Positions 1 to 10,415 are shown, numbered from the stretch's first letter. The stretch: DNA of 64,000 nt from Bombyx mori (GCF_030269925.1 NC_085119.1:16279001-16343000), one strand, 5' to 3'. Program-made: numbers and translations. Notes: generated by a model not told the origin, from the letters alone.

Positions 1-1384
1 GTTATTTTCACTCACACGAACAATCGCGCCTTTGAGTCCGAGATCGAAGGTCAGGTTTATGATTCTACCGGTCGGCGTCACAGCCGACGTCAGTCTACCG
101 AACTCATCGTAGTTGTAGATGTAGCTGCGTCCAGTGCTGTCGTATTTGGATTTGAGAAGCCCGGTTGTGCGATGATAGTCGAATGTAACATTAAAGTTAT
201 CCGGGGTGCGGAGTTCTTGGAGCATTTTCATCCGGGACATTTTGAGTCTGCATTTTTGACCTTTCGTATTTTCGATCGAATTAACGAGGCTGGAATAATC
301 TCGAAGCAAGAACACTTTGTTCCCGGCGGCGTCCGTGACAGTACTCAGCTTACCGTTCCTCGTGTTTACGGTATACGTGAATACGTAGTTGTCTTCTCCC
401 GTCAGAATGTTTTTGGTCATCACGTGCTGACCGAATCTGTTAAATATGTATATTTCTTGCGTATCCGGTGAGTATATTTCGTATTCTCTTGTTCCGCTAG
501 CATCAGGAATACTCGCCATCACTGACCGAATCCTGTAATTGGCCTGATCGGCAATGTGGACAATACCATCCGGACTGACAACCACAGCTGAGATAGTATT
601 GAATTTTGAATTGGACGCTAAGAAATGATCGGCTTCGAAGCAGTCGCAGCCTCTTTCTAAGCAATTACATTTAGACTCGGCTCCGGCGTACAAAGATATT
701 TTGCCATCAGTGGTGATAAGTCTAACTCTGTTGATTCTCTGGGAGTCACTTTCTGCGACGTACAAATCCCCTGCCGCTCCGAATGCTATGCTTTGAGGCA
801 TCACCAATGTGGCGTATGTAGCCAGTTCCATGTCGTACCCGCTTACTGGTGCGGGACAGTGCAACGGTCGTCCAGCGATCACTTTGACTCTCCCATCAGG
901 TGCCATTTGCAATATCATGTGGTCATCTATTATGTGCAAGCTGTTGTCTAAAGGATTGATGGCTAGTTCCGTTGGCCAGCGCAAGTGAACTTCTTCAACA
1001 CTCAGAGTCCCCTCACAAGGGATCGGTTTCCAGTGCGCCCTATGCATGTGGTTTCCGATTACAGTTGTGATGATTCCGTCGCGGTCTACCATACGGATGT
1101 TGGTGCCATCTGCGAAGTAAACGACGTTGTCCACTGAAACGGCCACGCCTTTGGGGTAAGCGAGCTTGGCGTCCCTAGCCAATGCACCGTCTCCGCAGTG
1201 AGCTTCATCCCCAGGAAGGCACCTTTCACCAGACCCGACTACGGTTTCCCAGTTATGTTCTGGATCGCTGAAGTCTTCGGTGTTGTGGACCTTGATGATC
1301 TGGTGTGATTCAGGATCGGAGATGTAAAGCGTCCCGTCCAGCGGTGAGAGCGCCATGTGGTAGCGGTAAGAAACACGAGTGGCG
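1..1384 (-). CDS. Ten-m: Teneurin exon 13 (partial, 3' end off window): NHL propeller and start of YD shell
   Basis: This long minus-strand open frame is 461 codons plus one base shared with the previous exon, with no stop before the window edge. It begins after a TTGTCCACAG acceptor and joins in phase to the exon ending at 2021. The first half carries repeated propeller-blade motifs such as HMALSPLDGTLYISD, YPKGVAVSVDNVVYFADG and HIADQANYRIRSV, which are NHL blades that mediate cell-cell recognition in teneurins. The final third has tyrosine-aspartate type repeats (YNYDEFGRLTSAVTPTGRI), the beginning of the YD shell. Paired cysteines (SKCNCLERGCDC) sit between the blades. The protein is a type II membrane protein in synaptic partner matching and axon guidance (family knowledge). 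About a third of the usual length lies beyond base 1. Ten-a cannot be fully excluded. Confidence 0.93.
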
Positions 1385-1649
1385 CTGTGGACAAGGAAAT
1401 AACTATAGTTGCGGTTCAGATCAAGTATTTGTTTCTTTTTATACTTTAAAAGATGCGAGTTTACTGCTGGTGTTGCGATGGCTTTTCTGTATAATTAACA
1501 TGTAATATTGGGACTTCCACTCACACATTTCTCTTCCCCTTAATGGGAAGATGTATGAGACCTTAATAAGGCTTGCCGTCTTGTATAGATCAGCTTGTTG
1601 GACCACTAAAATGACGGAAGATTGCATGCAGCAGAGACGCGAATGTTGG

Positions 1650-1862
1650 TGGATGTGTGGAGTAACGAGAATGGATCGAATATGGAATGAATAGAGGAAT
1701 TCTGAAAGTGTCACCTGTGACACTGCTGTTGAAGTGCGCGTTTGGGATGGTATGGACATGTGATGAGATGAAATGAAAATGAGGTTGGTAAGAGAGTTTT
1801 AACAATGAATGTGGAAGGATATAAAAGAAAAGAGATAGACCTAAGAAGAAGTAGACGGATTG
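1650..1862 (+). pseudogene. Decayed RTE-like LINE reverse-transcriptase C-terminus in an intron
   Basis: On the plus strand, antisense to the teneurin, two shifted frames read WMCGVTRMDRIWNE and then ARLGWYGHVMR followed by a stop and VGKRVLTMNVEGYKRK. The RW-CG-TR-DRI and WYGHV motifs are typical of the C-terminal end of RTE-like LINE polyproteins in Lepidoptera (from memory). Several stops and at least one frameshift show that it is dead. It lies in the 636-bp intron between exons 13 and 12. Confidence 0.7.
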
Positions 1863-2020
1863 CTTGAAAGAATGCGTTAAGTGGTTAACGGATACCCATA
1901 CACATCAGAACCTGAGATCATACATACATCTCGAGACATGAATTTGAAATCCAAAGGTTTTGTGATTAATTGATCTATTTTTTAACTCAGATCCGCGAAC
2001 ATGCTAGTTACATTACTCAC

Positions 2021-2273
2021 TTCAATTTGACCAGAGTTCGCACGGTGCCATCGGTATTGATCTTCCTGACCAGGTTGAAGTCTCCGACAAAGATGGACCC
2101 GTCAGGAGCGGCGGCAAGCGCGACCGGAGCCAGCAGTCTCTGTTTAGTGGCCGGCCCGATGCATTCGGATCCGCACTCAAGCTTACGCTGGCGGCCGTCT
2201 CCCATTGTGGTGATGATGAGACGAGGCTTGTGCTTCAGGTAGATGTTGGTGCCGTCGCCTTTTTGGAGTATAC
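2021..2273 (-). CDS. Ten-m: Teneurin exon 12: first NHL blade
   Basis: The exon starts after the acceptor TTTTAACTCCAG and ends at an AA|GTGAGT donor. It enters with two bases and leaves with two, which matches both neighbours. The product includes KGDGTNIYLKHKPRLIITT, a Cys pair (LECGSECIG) and a blade motif PVALAAAPDGSIFVGDFNLV. Vertebrate and fly teneurins have the same order: a short strand, the two cysteines, then the first NHL repeat of the propeller. Confidence 0.92.
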
Positions 2274-2448
2274 CTGGAGTTAAAACAAACGCTACAGTAA
2301 TTCCGAAAGCTGTAATGAGAATTTTGTACTCTTGGCATTTTCACAAAGTTGCATCTGTGATTTTAAAGATACCGAATACCGTAAAAGTGTTGCTAGTGAT
2401 GTTAAGTTGCGTACAAAAATTCTGTAGATGTTTTTCATTAGTGTACAA

Positions 2449-2788
2449 CAGGGGTGGCCAACCAGTCGATCGTGGCTATTAGTTCAGTCGATAGTGGCAA
2501 GACAAAATATATAAATACATAGAACAGACTGCGCAACGTAATCACCAATTGCTGCTCGCATCATCTTCATCTTGTATAATTTGTTAATGACCATTACGTT
2601 ACATTATTTATCTCTTCTACAAAATAGTTCTCTCTTATTATATAATTTTAGGTTTATTTTAATCTTTTTACTTATTTGTATATTGAACTACATTGTTTCT
2701 TTAAATTTCAAGAAATGTCATTGGTAGATCGCAGAGTATTTCGTCAGTAGACAGTAGATCTTGGTTCTAATCAAGTTGGTCACCCCTG
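2449..2788. mobile_element. hAT-type MITE with 8-bp target-site duplication
   Basis: The 340-bp element starts CAGGGGTGGCCAAC and ends GTTGGTCACCCCTG, an imperfect terminal inverted repeat. It is flanked on both sides by GTGTACAA (2441-2448 and 2789-2796), an exact 8-bp duplication. CAGGGG-type ends plus an 8-bp duplication are the signature of hAT elements. The interior is AT-rich and non-coding, so it is non-autonomous. It lies in the intron between exons 12 and 11. Confidence 0.9.
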
Positions 2789-2898
2789 GTGTACAATGTC
2801 ACCTCTGTCGCACCATTGACCATGTTACACGTGTGAATCACAATTTGATTAAAATATATTGATATTTTCATACAACGCTATGTCTATATGATACTGAC

Positions 2899-3307
2899 CT
2901 TCATGGAAATTGTATCTATGATGTATATCCAGGTTCCAGCCACCAACATCAGATATGCTCATATCGTGGCCGCTCAACTTTGTCGTCTGCACGTTCCATA
3001 TGATGTCCTTGCAGTCCGTGTACTGATAACCGACTTTGACCAGAGCCGTGGTCACTCCGTACACTCTTTGACGGTACACATTAAGACGATTCCACGAGTA
3101 AGTGAATTTTATTATCGGATCCGCTTCAAAAGTCTTCTCGAAGAGAATCCCCTCGATGGTAATGCGGAGGTGGATAAGGGCTAGAGTCGGTGGAACTATC
3201 TCGGGGGTGAGCTGAAGTTGTATGGTGGAGAGATAGCCGGCTGCGCGAGAGCTGTGATATACCAGGTTTAAGCCAGTTCCTGGTATCTGCAGACTTTCCT
3301 GGACCAC
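2899..3307 (-). CDS. Ten-m: Teneurin exon 11: FN-plug/propeller entry region
   Basis: The exon follows a TTTCATTTCTAG acceptor and ends at G|GTCAGT, entering in phase 0 and leaving with one base. It encodes about 136 residues. QESLQIPGTGLNLVYHSSRA, then AAGYLSTIQLQLT, is a hallmark of the teneurin family just before the NHL propeller. The end reads GGWNLDIHHRYNFHEG, again a conserved junction. It has a single cysteine (YTDCKDIIW). Confidence 0.93.
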
Positions 3308-3664
3308 CTAGAAATGAATTAGTGTTGTTTTGAATATTTGATTCGAAGTGCCATCCACCCGTTATGAACATGGCCTACGATTAAAATTTTCTTTTATGGT
3401 TTTAACCTCGGATTTATTGTTCAGTTTCTATAATAAGCCGTAGAGGCGGATTCTTTTAATCACGAGTACCATACCCTTCGGTTTGAACGATATGGTATTC
3501 AATCTGTCAATAAAATCGAGATTCCAATTTCATGTTTCAAGTGGATGGTGATCTAGATGTCGATTTTTTGATGACTATCACCACTATTATCACAAAGAGA
3601 CGGTCTATGCCCCTACAGGTGAATCAATCTTAATAGATATATCGATCACTAGGTCTCGTCGTAC

Positions 3665-3841
3665 CTGTGATTCGGCCAGTATAGCGCTTTTATCTGGACA
3701 AGCGCCCTGGAACCCATGTTTCCACGTGGCAAGAACAACGGGCTTCATCATATCGTAGTCGTGAGCCAAACACGCCTGAGGAGGTCCCATGCCAGTCTTC
3801 TCGTCAGCTGTGGTCATAACCACTTCTTCGATGATCACCAC
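3665..3841 (-). CDS. Ten-m: Teneurin exon 10
   Basis: This 59-codon exon has phase 0 at both ends, with acceptor GTGATTTTCAG and donor CAG|GTACGA. The product reads VVIIEEVVMTT, then CLAHDYDMMKPVVLATWKHG and CPDKSAILAESQ. This is the linker between the transthyretin-like fold and the propeller in teneurins, with the conserved pattern Cys, HDY, KP, Cys. A length of 177 bp keeps the frame if the exon is skipped. Confidence 0.9.
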
Positions 3842-4137
3842 CTGAAAATCACAACTGCTGAAAACAACCTTTCCCCGAGATTGATATCAGGGACTGATAT
3901 TTCTCACTTTATGGGTAATTTATCATAAACACCATCAATAAAGTGGATTAAGTCTTATTCTTATGTAGTTTACACTGGTTGTACGGCGTATTGTTATCCC
4001 GCTAGAGTATGTACCACTGCCCTGCCTATTGGTGACCCAAATTACTCATTCGTGAGACACTATTAAGACTTTGATCTCACGGTGATTCATCTGAAGGTGG
4101 TGACGATTTTCATGTTGTGATGGTTCACGACTTTCGT

Positions 4138-4255
4138 CTATTTATTTATTTATTTATTTATTACACTTCATGTAAAATTTACATTAGCGGACTTAATGCC
4201 TAAGGCATTCTCTACCAGTCAACCAAAGGTAGTGCAGTGTAAATAGTGGTAGATG
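4138..4255 (-). repeat. 3' tail of a LINE (TTTA-repeat end)
   Basis: A (TTTA)n run at 4138-4162 is followed by a sequence that includes GCGGACTTAATGCC and GGCATTCTCTACCAG, which I recall as the tail of a common lepidopteran CR1/Zenon-like LINE. On the minus strand it would end in (TAAA)n. It lies in the intron between exons 10 and 9. The family name is from memory. Confidence 0.5.
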
Positions 4256-4623
4256 CAATGAAATTTATATTATTGTTTATTTATTTGGTGTAACCAAAAA
4301 AAAATTAAAATTAAAATGTCTTTCTGGACCACCTGGTCATAAGTCGCAGTTACTTGTGTGTAATTAATTAGCACAGGCACAGCCAAGCCGCTTTATTCTC
4401 AAATAATATAAGTTCATCACGGTTCTTCTGATGCAAAAGATACACTACAGATCGAACTATGCTTTAAGCAATCAATCCATTTTATTTATGTCCTATGTTT
4501 TATTTTGAGCCTAATCAATACTTTAAACACGGATTTCCTTTTGTAACGTGATTTATTGTTTATAAATTGGAGGCATGAACGCATATTATGGTCGTATAAT
4601 ATAAAATAAAAAAAAGGTCTTAC

Positions 4624-4840
4624 TTCATTCCACGGCACGAAGACCACTTGTGTGGACCTTTTGAACGGCGATCTACCAAAGTGCAAGGTCACAGCTCCGC
4701 CTCCATTGACCAGGAGGTCGAACCAACCGTCCTCCCTCGTCAGAGTGAAGCCTTCCAAAGGAGTAGACGTGGAGACCCTGACTCCGACTAATCCAGAACC
4801 CAAGGTCGTGATCACACGACCACGGATCACCGCTGAGCGA
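4624..4840 (-). CDS. Ten-m: Teneurin exon 9: transthyretin-like domain
   Basis: The acceptor is ATTTATATTACAG and the donor GAA|GTAAGA. The exon enters with one base and leaves in phase 0. It encodes about 72 residues: SAVIRGRVITTLGSGLVGVR, then TREDGWFDLLVNGGGAVTLH and VVFVPWNE. The RGRV, VGV, T-R-DG-FDL-NGG-LTLHF and PWN positions match the carboxypeptidase-regulatory/TTR-like domain of teneurins. The 2,165-bp intron upstream is the largest intron inside the traced part of the gene. Confidence 0.93.
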
Positions 4841-7005
4841 CTGTAATATAAATGTTCAAGATTCAGTTGGGAGTTAGTTATCGTTTTTGTGTGACTGAAA
4901 TGTGTGTGGATGACACTATTAAATCGTCTGGGTACAACGAAAGTGTGATAAAGAACGCTACAAAGAAAGTGCAACCAATGTTGCGTATTAAGCATTGCTT
5001 TTCTCAATTTCACTTAGTATTCGCAGTTTGCAGATTTTCAAGAACAGTTTTGGTTTATTTTCTAAATTTATAAAAGTCGATGTGTGTATGTTCCATTAGA
5101 CTCTGAAACGGTTGGACCGATACTGATGAGATTTTCAACAAATGTTCATATTAGGGTGATCTTGTGAGGTATGGTGTCACGTTAATGTAATAAAAGTACA
5201 GACAAGTAACAGTAGTTACTGATGAAATGTTATGCCATCTTTTTGATAACCAGATATCTTAGATGACTTGCCACACCATTTTATTGCACAGGAAGCCATT
5301 TATAATATTATTTGAATTTAAAACTATCTTTAAATATTGGCAAGAACTCGGCATGCTTACGGGTCTTAAACTTGGTCAACACTGATGTCGTGATTCTTAG
5401 CGTCACTTCATATACTAGCTAAATCACTAATGTGAACATTTGTGGCCCTGTATGCGCAATCTATTGGGGGTTATCTGTGTATTGTGTAGATCAGTTCAAA
5501 GTCAATGCAAATATCGACTAACAAAGCGAGCTGAATTTGACTATTTTTCTATAAAATCTAAGTTTAAATGATATATTTTTTAAATTCTGATTGTTAATAA
5601 TTTATTTTATATCAATACTGTGGAAAAAATCCTAATAACAATCACCATAAAAGTCTAAATGTTATATTACCTAATTAAATACTTTTTACTGGTCACATGG
5701 GCTACTCTAATGTGAGATGTGATCTCATATATCTAATGATTCAGTTGTGATAGAACATTTCTATTTCCATTGTGAATTACATTATGAATCGTTTTGTTCT
5801 AAATCCTTACATAACAAACATTTAAATAAAAAAGCTCAACACAAATTCACAGGACACAAAAAACATATATACATATTATTATGACAGATACATGCAACGA
5901 TTAATAAAATGCATTAAATTAGTACTATTTTAAGACAACAGAGACGGATTTAAGTTTTGGGGGTTCACGATGGGAGTCACGGAACTGCCCTACACTTTAA
6001 ATAATCCTTTTTTTGATAATTAATTCTTAAAACCGTCTCCACATAAAATAAATAAACATATTATATAAAAATGAAACCTACAAATATAAATATGTACATA
6101 TAAGTATTTATCACACATTGCTGCTCTTGAAATTTCTTACCTCGTGTTGAAGTGATTCCAAAACATACTGGGCAGCGTTAGGGAAACCGAGAGAAATGAC
6201 ATAGTATCAGTTAGTAGTCGTTTTTGTTGGTCTATTGTTAATTTAGAAGGAAGTAAAGACATTAGTAGCCATTCTGGTGCCTGACATGCAGTGCCAATCG
6301 CGCTTTGATAAATAGATCGTGACGTAGCCAGTTATTACAGACATTATGGTATTTAAAATTTTATTAACTTATAAATAGATGAGTTAAAGAAAAATTAGGT
6401 TAATGATTTAAAGTTTAATGTTAATTTTAAAAGTGAATTGTGCGTTGAAGATTGTGACTTTAGTAAGAAATGTGGTGAGAAAATTTTACACCGACAAATG
6501 ATATGGGAAAAATTACTTCTTGAATAACAAACGAGAAAAAAAAATTACGAAAACGATATGAAGTTTTTTCAATAGATAAATAGAATTGTCTTTTTACTGG
6601 CTACATCCCTGTATATCGACGTAATTTATTGTTAAAAATCAAAGATATATTTAATACTGTAACGTGTAAAGAAATTAAATAAAAGCATCGTGTAACGCTG
6701 TTATGTAAACAAAACATTTGGGATCGACTGGGGCACAACATTGCGTTTTATATAACAGACATATTAGGTTATTTGTTAAATTAACCTTGGTTCTGTAAGA
6801 ACTATTTCACATTTCGTGGAAGTGCAATCATCAAGTTACATAATTGTTTTACTTTATAATTTACTAGATAATTTTAGAGCTATTTCAAGAATATTAAGCT
6901 TTATGATTTATTTATTTTCTTCGTAAAACATGTGAAATAGTACTTTGTTTTATTAGACATTTTCAACGAACAGACAACAGTTAAACATCGAACACATAAA
7001 CTCAC
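4841..7005. other. Intron 8, mostly unrecognised AT-rich sequence
   Basis: No exon or clear gene could be found here. Around 5072-5200 the text AACGGTTGGACCGATACTGA resembles a motif common in insect Helitron/MITE sequences, but no ends are visible. The rest is AT-rich, with short poly-A/T runs and no tandem array. Confidence 0.6.
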
Positions 7006-7213
7006 CTTTCGTTGAACGTCTCTTGTTTCGCGTAATTTTGCAAACTACCCTCGTCTATGAGGAATTTCATTCGCTCGAAGAACGACGCGGTTATGGCGGG
7101 CGGCTGCTTCCGGAGCAAAATGTCTGTGGGTTTGGGTGACGACACGCAGAGCTGACTGCTCTTGCAGGCTGGACTCTGACAGCACTCTGGATCTTCGCAG
7201 TCCACTAGTCCGT
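7006..7213 (-). CDS. Ten-m: Teneurin exon 8: Cys-rich segment after the EGF repeats
   Basis: The acceptor is CTATCTTCATCAG and the donor AG|GTGAGT. It enters with two bases and leaves with two. The product has DGLVDCEDPECCQSPACKSS, then SQLCVSSPKPTDILL and ITASFFERMKFLIDEG. DG-L-D-C-DP-CC is the conserved post-EGF cysteine-rich motif of teneurins. The last residues join in phase to RSAVIRG in the next exon. Confidence 0.93.
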
Positions 7214-7261
7214 CTGATGAAGATAGGGAACGTTACATTTTTATTAAATGTCAGAGGGCAT

Positions 7262-7545
7262 TTTTTTATTTTTTTTTATTGCTTAGACGGGTGGACGAGC
7301 TCACAGCCCACCTGGTGTAAAGTGGTTACTGGAGCCCATAGACATCCACAACGTAAATGCAAATATAAGTTCTAAGGTCTCCAGTATAGTTATAACAGCT
7401 GCCCCACCCTTCAAACCGAAACGCATTACTGCTTCCCGGCAGAAATAGGCAGGGCGGTGGTACCCATCCGCGCGGACTCACTTGAGGTCCTACCACTAGT
7501 AAAAAGAGGCCCTACCACCAGTGGCAAGAGGTCCTACCACCAGTA
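7262..7545 (-). repeat. BMC1/Bm1-type interspersed repeat, copy 1
   Basis: The sense strand is the minus strand, because the poly-A tail appears as the T run at 7261-7279. Hallmarks are GTGGACGAGCTCACAGCCCA, ACCGAAACGCATTACTGC and CGGCAGAAATAGGCAGGGCG. The terminal GAGGTCCTACCACCAGTA motif occurs three times in a row at 7483-7544, so the sense 5' end is triplicated. It lies in intron 7. Confidence 0.9.
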
Positions 7546-7657
7546 AGGGCATGTAAACCTTTTTGGAAAAATGGGATTTTAAGCCTATTAATTTCTAAGT
7601 CGAAGTATCACATGGTCGATTAAAACATTGTCTATACTTTGCTCAAGCAATACTCTA

Positions 7658-8225
7658 TCTATACTTAATATTATAAAGAGGAAAGATTTGTTTATTTGTT
7701 TGTTTGTATTGAATAGGCTCCGAAACTACTGAACCGATTTGAAGAATTCTTTCACTGTTTGGAAGCTACACTATTCCCGAGTGACATAGGCTATAATTTT
7801 TTTTTTAAAAAAATTAGGGATCTAAAACTCCAAATAGTGTAACCCAAGGTGTAAAAATATTACCTAAAATATTCTTTACATCGCGTGCCCTGCGAAAACT
7901 ATTCATGATAGAATAAAATAATGTACTACGACTTTGTAGAACACATTATTATTTACAAAAAGTGTCGCGACAGCATATGTCTACCTATTATAATTATGCC
8001 GCAATAAGTGTTCTTTTATTTAAAAAAATAAAACAACGTCGTTGAAATTTGCTAGATGGAGCGACAACCTGCGCAAGGCAGCTGGCAGTAACTGGATGCG
8101 TAGAACTGAAGATCGGATTCAGTGGCGAGCTTTGGGGGACGCCTATGTCCAGTAGTGGACTACCGCAGGCTGAAGATGTTGAAATTTTTGTTAAAAAGCC
8201 GAGCGGAGCCGGAGCAGGCCGCTAG
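7658..8225 (+). mobile_element. Non-autonomous Helitron-like element (Lep1-type), copy 1
   Basis: The element begins A|TCTATACTTAATATTATAAA and ends GCCGCTAG|T, which fits a Helitron (5' TC, 3' CTAG, insertion between A and T). Its core, GAATAGGCTCCGAAACTACT through GCTACACTATTCCCGAGTGA, recurs at 12910-13282 and 36167-36577. It contains a LINE fragment at 8051-8177. Its 3' end is 18 bp from the splice donor of teneurin exon 7. The Lep1 label is from memory. Confidence 0.8.
8051..8177 (+). mobile_element. RTE-like LINE 3' fragment inserted in the Helitron copy
   Basis: Codons 8054-8152 read RWSDNLRKAAGSNWMRRTED and then RIQWRALGDAYVQ with a stop at 8153. This is the last coding part of an RTE-like reverse-transcriptase polyprotein. 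The fragment is flanked by GTTGAAATTT at 8041-8050 and 8178-8187, a direct duplication absent from the other two Helitron copies. It therefore looks like a separate, heavily 5'-truncated retrotransposition of 127 bp into the Helitron. Confidence 0.85.
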
Positions 8226-8245
8226 TATCGAATATAGAAAAAAAC

Positions 8246-8581
8246 CTTTATCATTATCCCTGGAGTCGTCGCAGATCTGTTCTTTGAGCGTGGTGCAGTC
8301 CGGGCCGTCCCAGCCGTCGAAGCACTTGCACTCCCAGCGGCCGTCGTTGTCCACGCGGCACTGTCCGTGGCCGGCGCAGCTGCGCGGACACCCTTCCAGC
8401 GTGCAGTGTCGTCCGTTCCATCCCGACACGCACAGGCAGGTGCCGTTCTTGCACTGTCCGTGTTCAGCGCAGCGCGCGTCGCACAGCCGCACCGAGCAGA
8501 ACTCGCCCGACCAGCCCGCGGCGCATGAGCACGACTCCCCAACGCAGCGCCCGTGCGGACCGCATTCCAACGAACACACTT
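8246..8581 (-). CDS. Ten-m: Teneurin exon 7: EGF repeats 6-8
   Basis: The acceptor is TTGTGTTTGCAG and the donor AAAG|GTTTTT, entering with two bases and leaving with one. Three EGF-like repeats are complete with six cysteines each: CSLECGPHGRC to GEFC, CDARCAEHGQC to GRHC, and CPRSCAGHGQC to GPDC. They are followed by LKEQICDDSRDND. This exon is strongly GC-rich at third positions compared with the surrounding introns. A Helitron-like element ends just past the donor. Confidence 0.95.
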
Positions 8582-8795
8582 CTGCAAACACAACGTTACC
8601 TTCAATTTAGTAATACGAAATGAAATGTATGAAAGGTAGAGCCGTTAAACTGTACAATTAAACGTGTTGCGATATGAATTAGTACTTTTTAGCATATATC
8701 TTTTTTCGGGTCGGGGGACGAACTGGTTACCGAACTAATGTAAATGACGCCATCGATCTTGAGAGATGAGTTCTAACTATCTCAATTTTATAGTA

Positions 8796-8911
8796 CAACA
8801 GCTGCCCAAAACTTCAAATCGGAACGCATTACTCCTTCGCAACAGAAATAGGCAGGATGGTAGTACTTTCCTGTGCGGATTCCTAAAGCATCGTACCACC
8901 AAACTGGGCCA
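8796..8911 (-). repeat. BMC1/Bm1-type repeat fragment (diverged)
   Basis: GTACAACAGCTGCCCAAAAC to CATCGTACCACCAAAC matches the sense-5' half of the family with many substitutions. The tail half is missing. It lies in intron 6, between the EGF exons. Confidence 0.75.
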
Positions 8912-8953
8912 TAGGTATCATAAAATCAATTTAATAACCATAGTATTTCATAC

Positions 8954-9358
8954 CTTTAGAGCAGTCCTCCCCGGACCACTTAGCGTGACAAGAGCAAGTC
9001 TGTGTATCTACGTCAAAGGTTCCGTGTCCCGAACAATCCGGCAAGCACTGCAAAGCGTCTTTATCCATAGTCCCGCAATCGGCTCCTTTCCATCCTTTCT
9101 TACAGACGCAGGTTCCTTCGATGCAAAACCCGTGACCCGAGCACGTCGGGTGGGGACAGTCGATCTCGCCGCAGAACTTGCCCTTGTATCCTCTGACACA
9201 GGAGCACTTTCCGTTGACGCAATGTCCGTGCCCGTTGCAGTCCGGTACCTCGCATTCGTCGTGTCTCAGTGAGCATTCCTTCCCTTTCCAGCCCGGGTTG
9301 CATTGACATTCGCCGTTGATGTACTCGCCACGTTGGCTGCAGAGGACAGGGCACACAC
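8954..9358 (-). CDS. Ten-m: Teneurin exon 6: EGF repeats 2-5
   Basis: The acceptor is ACGTTTCAG and the donor AAAG|GTATGA. It enters with two bases and leaves with one. Four EGF repeats are visible. In EGF2 the third cysteine is replaced by tyrosine (CSQRGEYINGEC), and in EGF5 by phenylalanine (CSGHGTFDVDTQTC), leaving five cysteines in each. In teneurins the unpaired cysteines of EGF2 and EGF5 form the two disulfides that make covalent dimers. EGF3 and EGF4 have all six cysteines. Confidence 0.95.
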
Positions 9359-9412
9359 CTGAAACGTAAAAAAGATGGGGTTTTAATTTGCTGTTATTAC
9401 TTGTAGCATTAT

Positions 9413-9670
9413 TACTGGTGGTAGGACCTCTTGTGAGTCCGCACGGGTAGGTACCACCGACCTGCCTATTTCTTCCGTGAAGTAGTAATGCGTTTCGGTT
9501 TGAAGGGAGGGGCAGCCGTTGTAATTATACTTGAGACCTTAGAACTTATATCTCAAGGTGGGGGGTGCATTTACGTCGTAGATATCTATGGGCACCAGTC
9601 ACCACTTAACACCAGGTGGGCTGTGAGCTCGTACACCCATCTAAGCAATAGCAAATAAATTAATAAATAG
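9413..9670 (+). repeat. BMC1/Bm1-type interspersed repeat, plus orientation
   Basis: A near full-length copy runs from ACTGGTGGTAGGACCTCTTG to CATCTAAGCAATAGCAAATA with an AAT-rich tail. It is in intron 5, antisense to the teneurin. Confidence 0.9.
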
Positions 9671-9815
9671 CACGTATGGCTTTCTGTTGTGCAATAGCAA
9701 TATCATTTTATTTTCGTCGTTTGACGTCTTAAGAAAATTGAAGGATTTTTAAAAGTCTTCATTTCTTTCTTTCTATAATACTGCTAGTTCAATATTTTAA
9801 ACATGAAATACTCAC

Positions 9816-10032
9816 TTTTGCTGCAATCGTCGCCTCCGAAGCCGGGCTGACATTGACAATGGCCCATCAGGCACTCTCCTTTTCCAGAGCATCCATTAGG
9901 ACAGTTGTGTGTCATTTCTTCAGCTACCAATGCAACGAACGAGATCTCCTGAGGATCGCCGTCATCGTTGTACAAAGAAAGGAACCAGGGTCCTTGTTCC
10001 ATGTAATGGGTTACCTCTTTCTTTACGGATGG
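9816..10032 (-). CDS. Ten-m: Teneurin exon 5: end of the pre-EGF domain and EGF repeat 1
   Basis: The acceptor is AAATCTTACAG and the donor AAAA|GTGAGT, with phase 0 in and one base out. The product starts PSVKKEVTHYMEQGPWFLSL, a conserved teneurin stretch, followed by YNDDGDPQEISFVALVAEEM and the six-cysteine EGF1, CPNGCSGKGECLMGHCQCQP to GDDC. Confidence 0.94.
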
Positions 10033-10172
10033 CTGTAAGATTTATAGATTATTATAGTTTTAAACTCTTGTTGTCTCCCTGTATTTTTTCATAGGATCAA
10101 TGTGGCTATGGAATCAGATAATATATGGACCTCGTGTATAAATTTATATATACAATATACTGTAAAACTGAG

Positions 10173-10290
10173 GATTTAGAACTCATGTCTTTAGGTGGCA
10201 TTTACATTGTAGATGTCTATGGGATCTTACTACTACCACTTAACACCAAGTGGACCGTAAGGTCGTCGAACTATGCAAGCTATATAAAAA
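10173..10290 (+). repeat. BMC1/Bm1-type repeat, diverged 3' part
   Basis: TTAGAACTCATGTCTTTAGG to CACTTAACACCAAGTGGACC is a diverged version of the sense-3' half of the family. It lies in intron 4. Confidence 0.75.
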
Positions 10291-10415
10291 GAAACTGAAT
10301 TAAGCTATGAAATATTTTAATTGAAAATCTGTCGTTATTAAGACAGTCATGTTATATATTAATGTGAAAATAATCTTGGTAGTTTATGTAAAAATAATTA
10401 AGCCGTATTACTTAC

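Noticed and set aside
8122..8610. Plus-strand open frame over the EGF exon
   Set aside because: It is the antisense shadow of the GC-rich teneurin exon 7.
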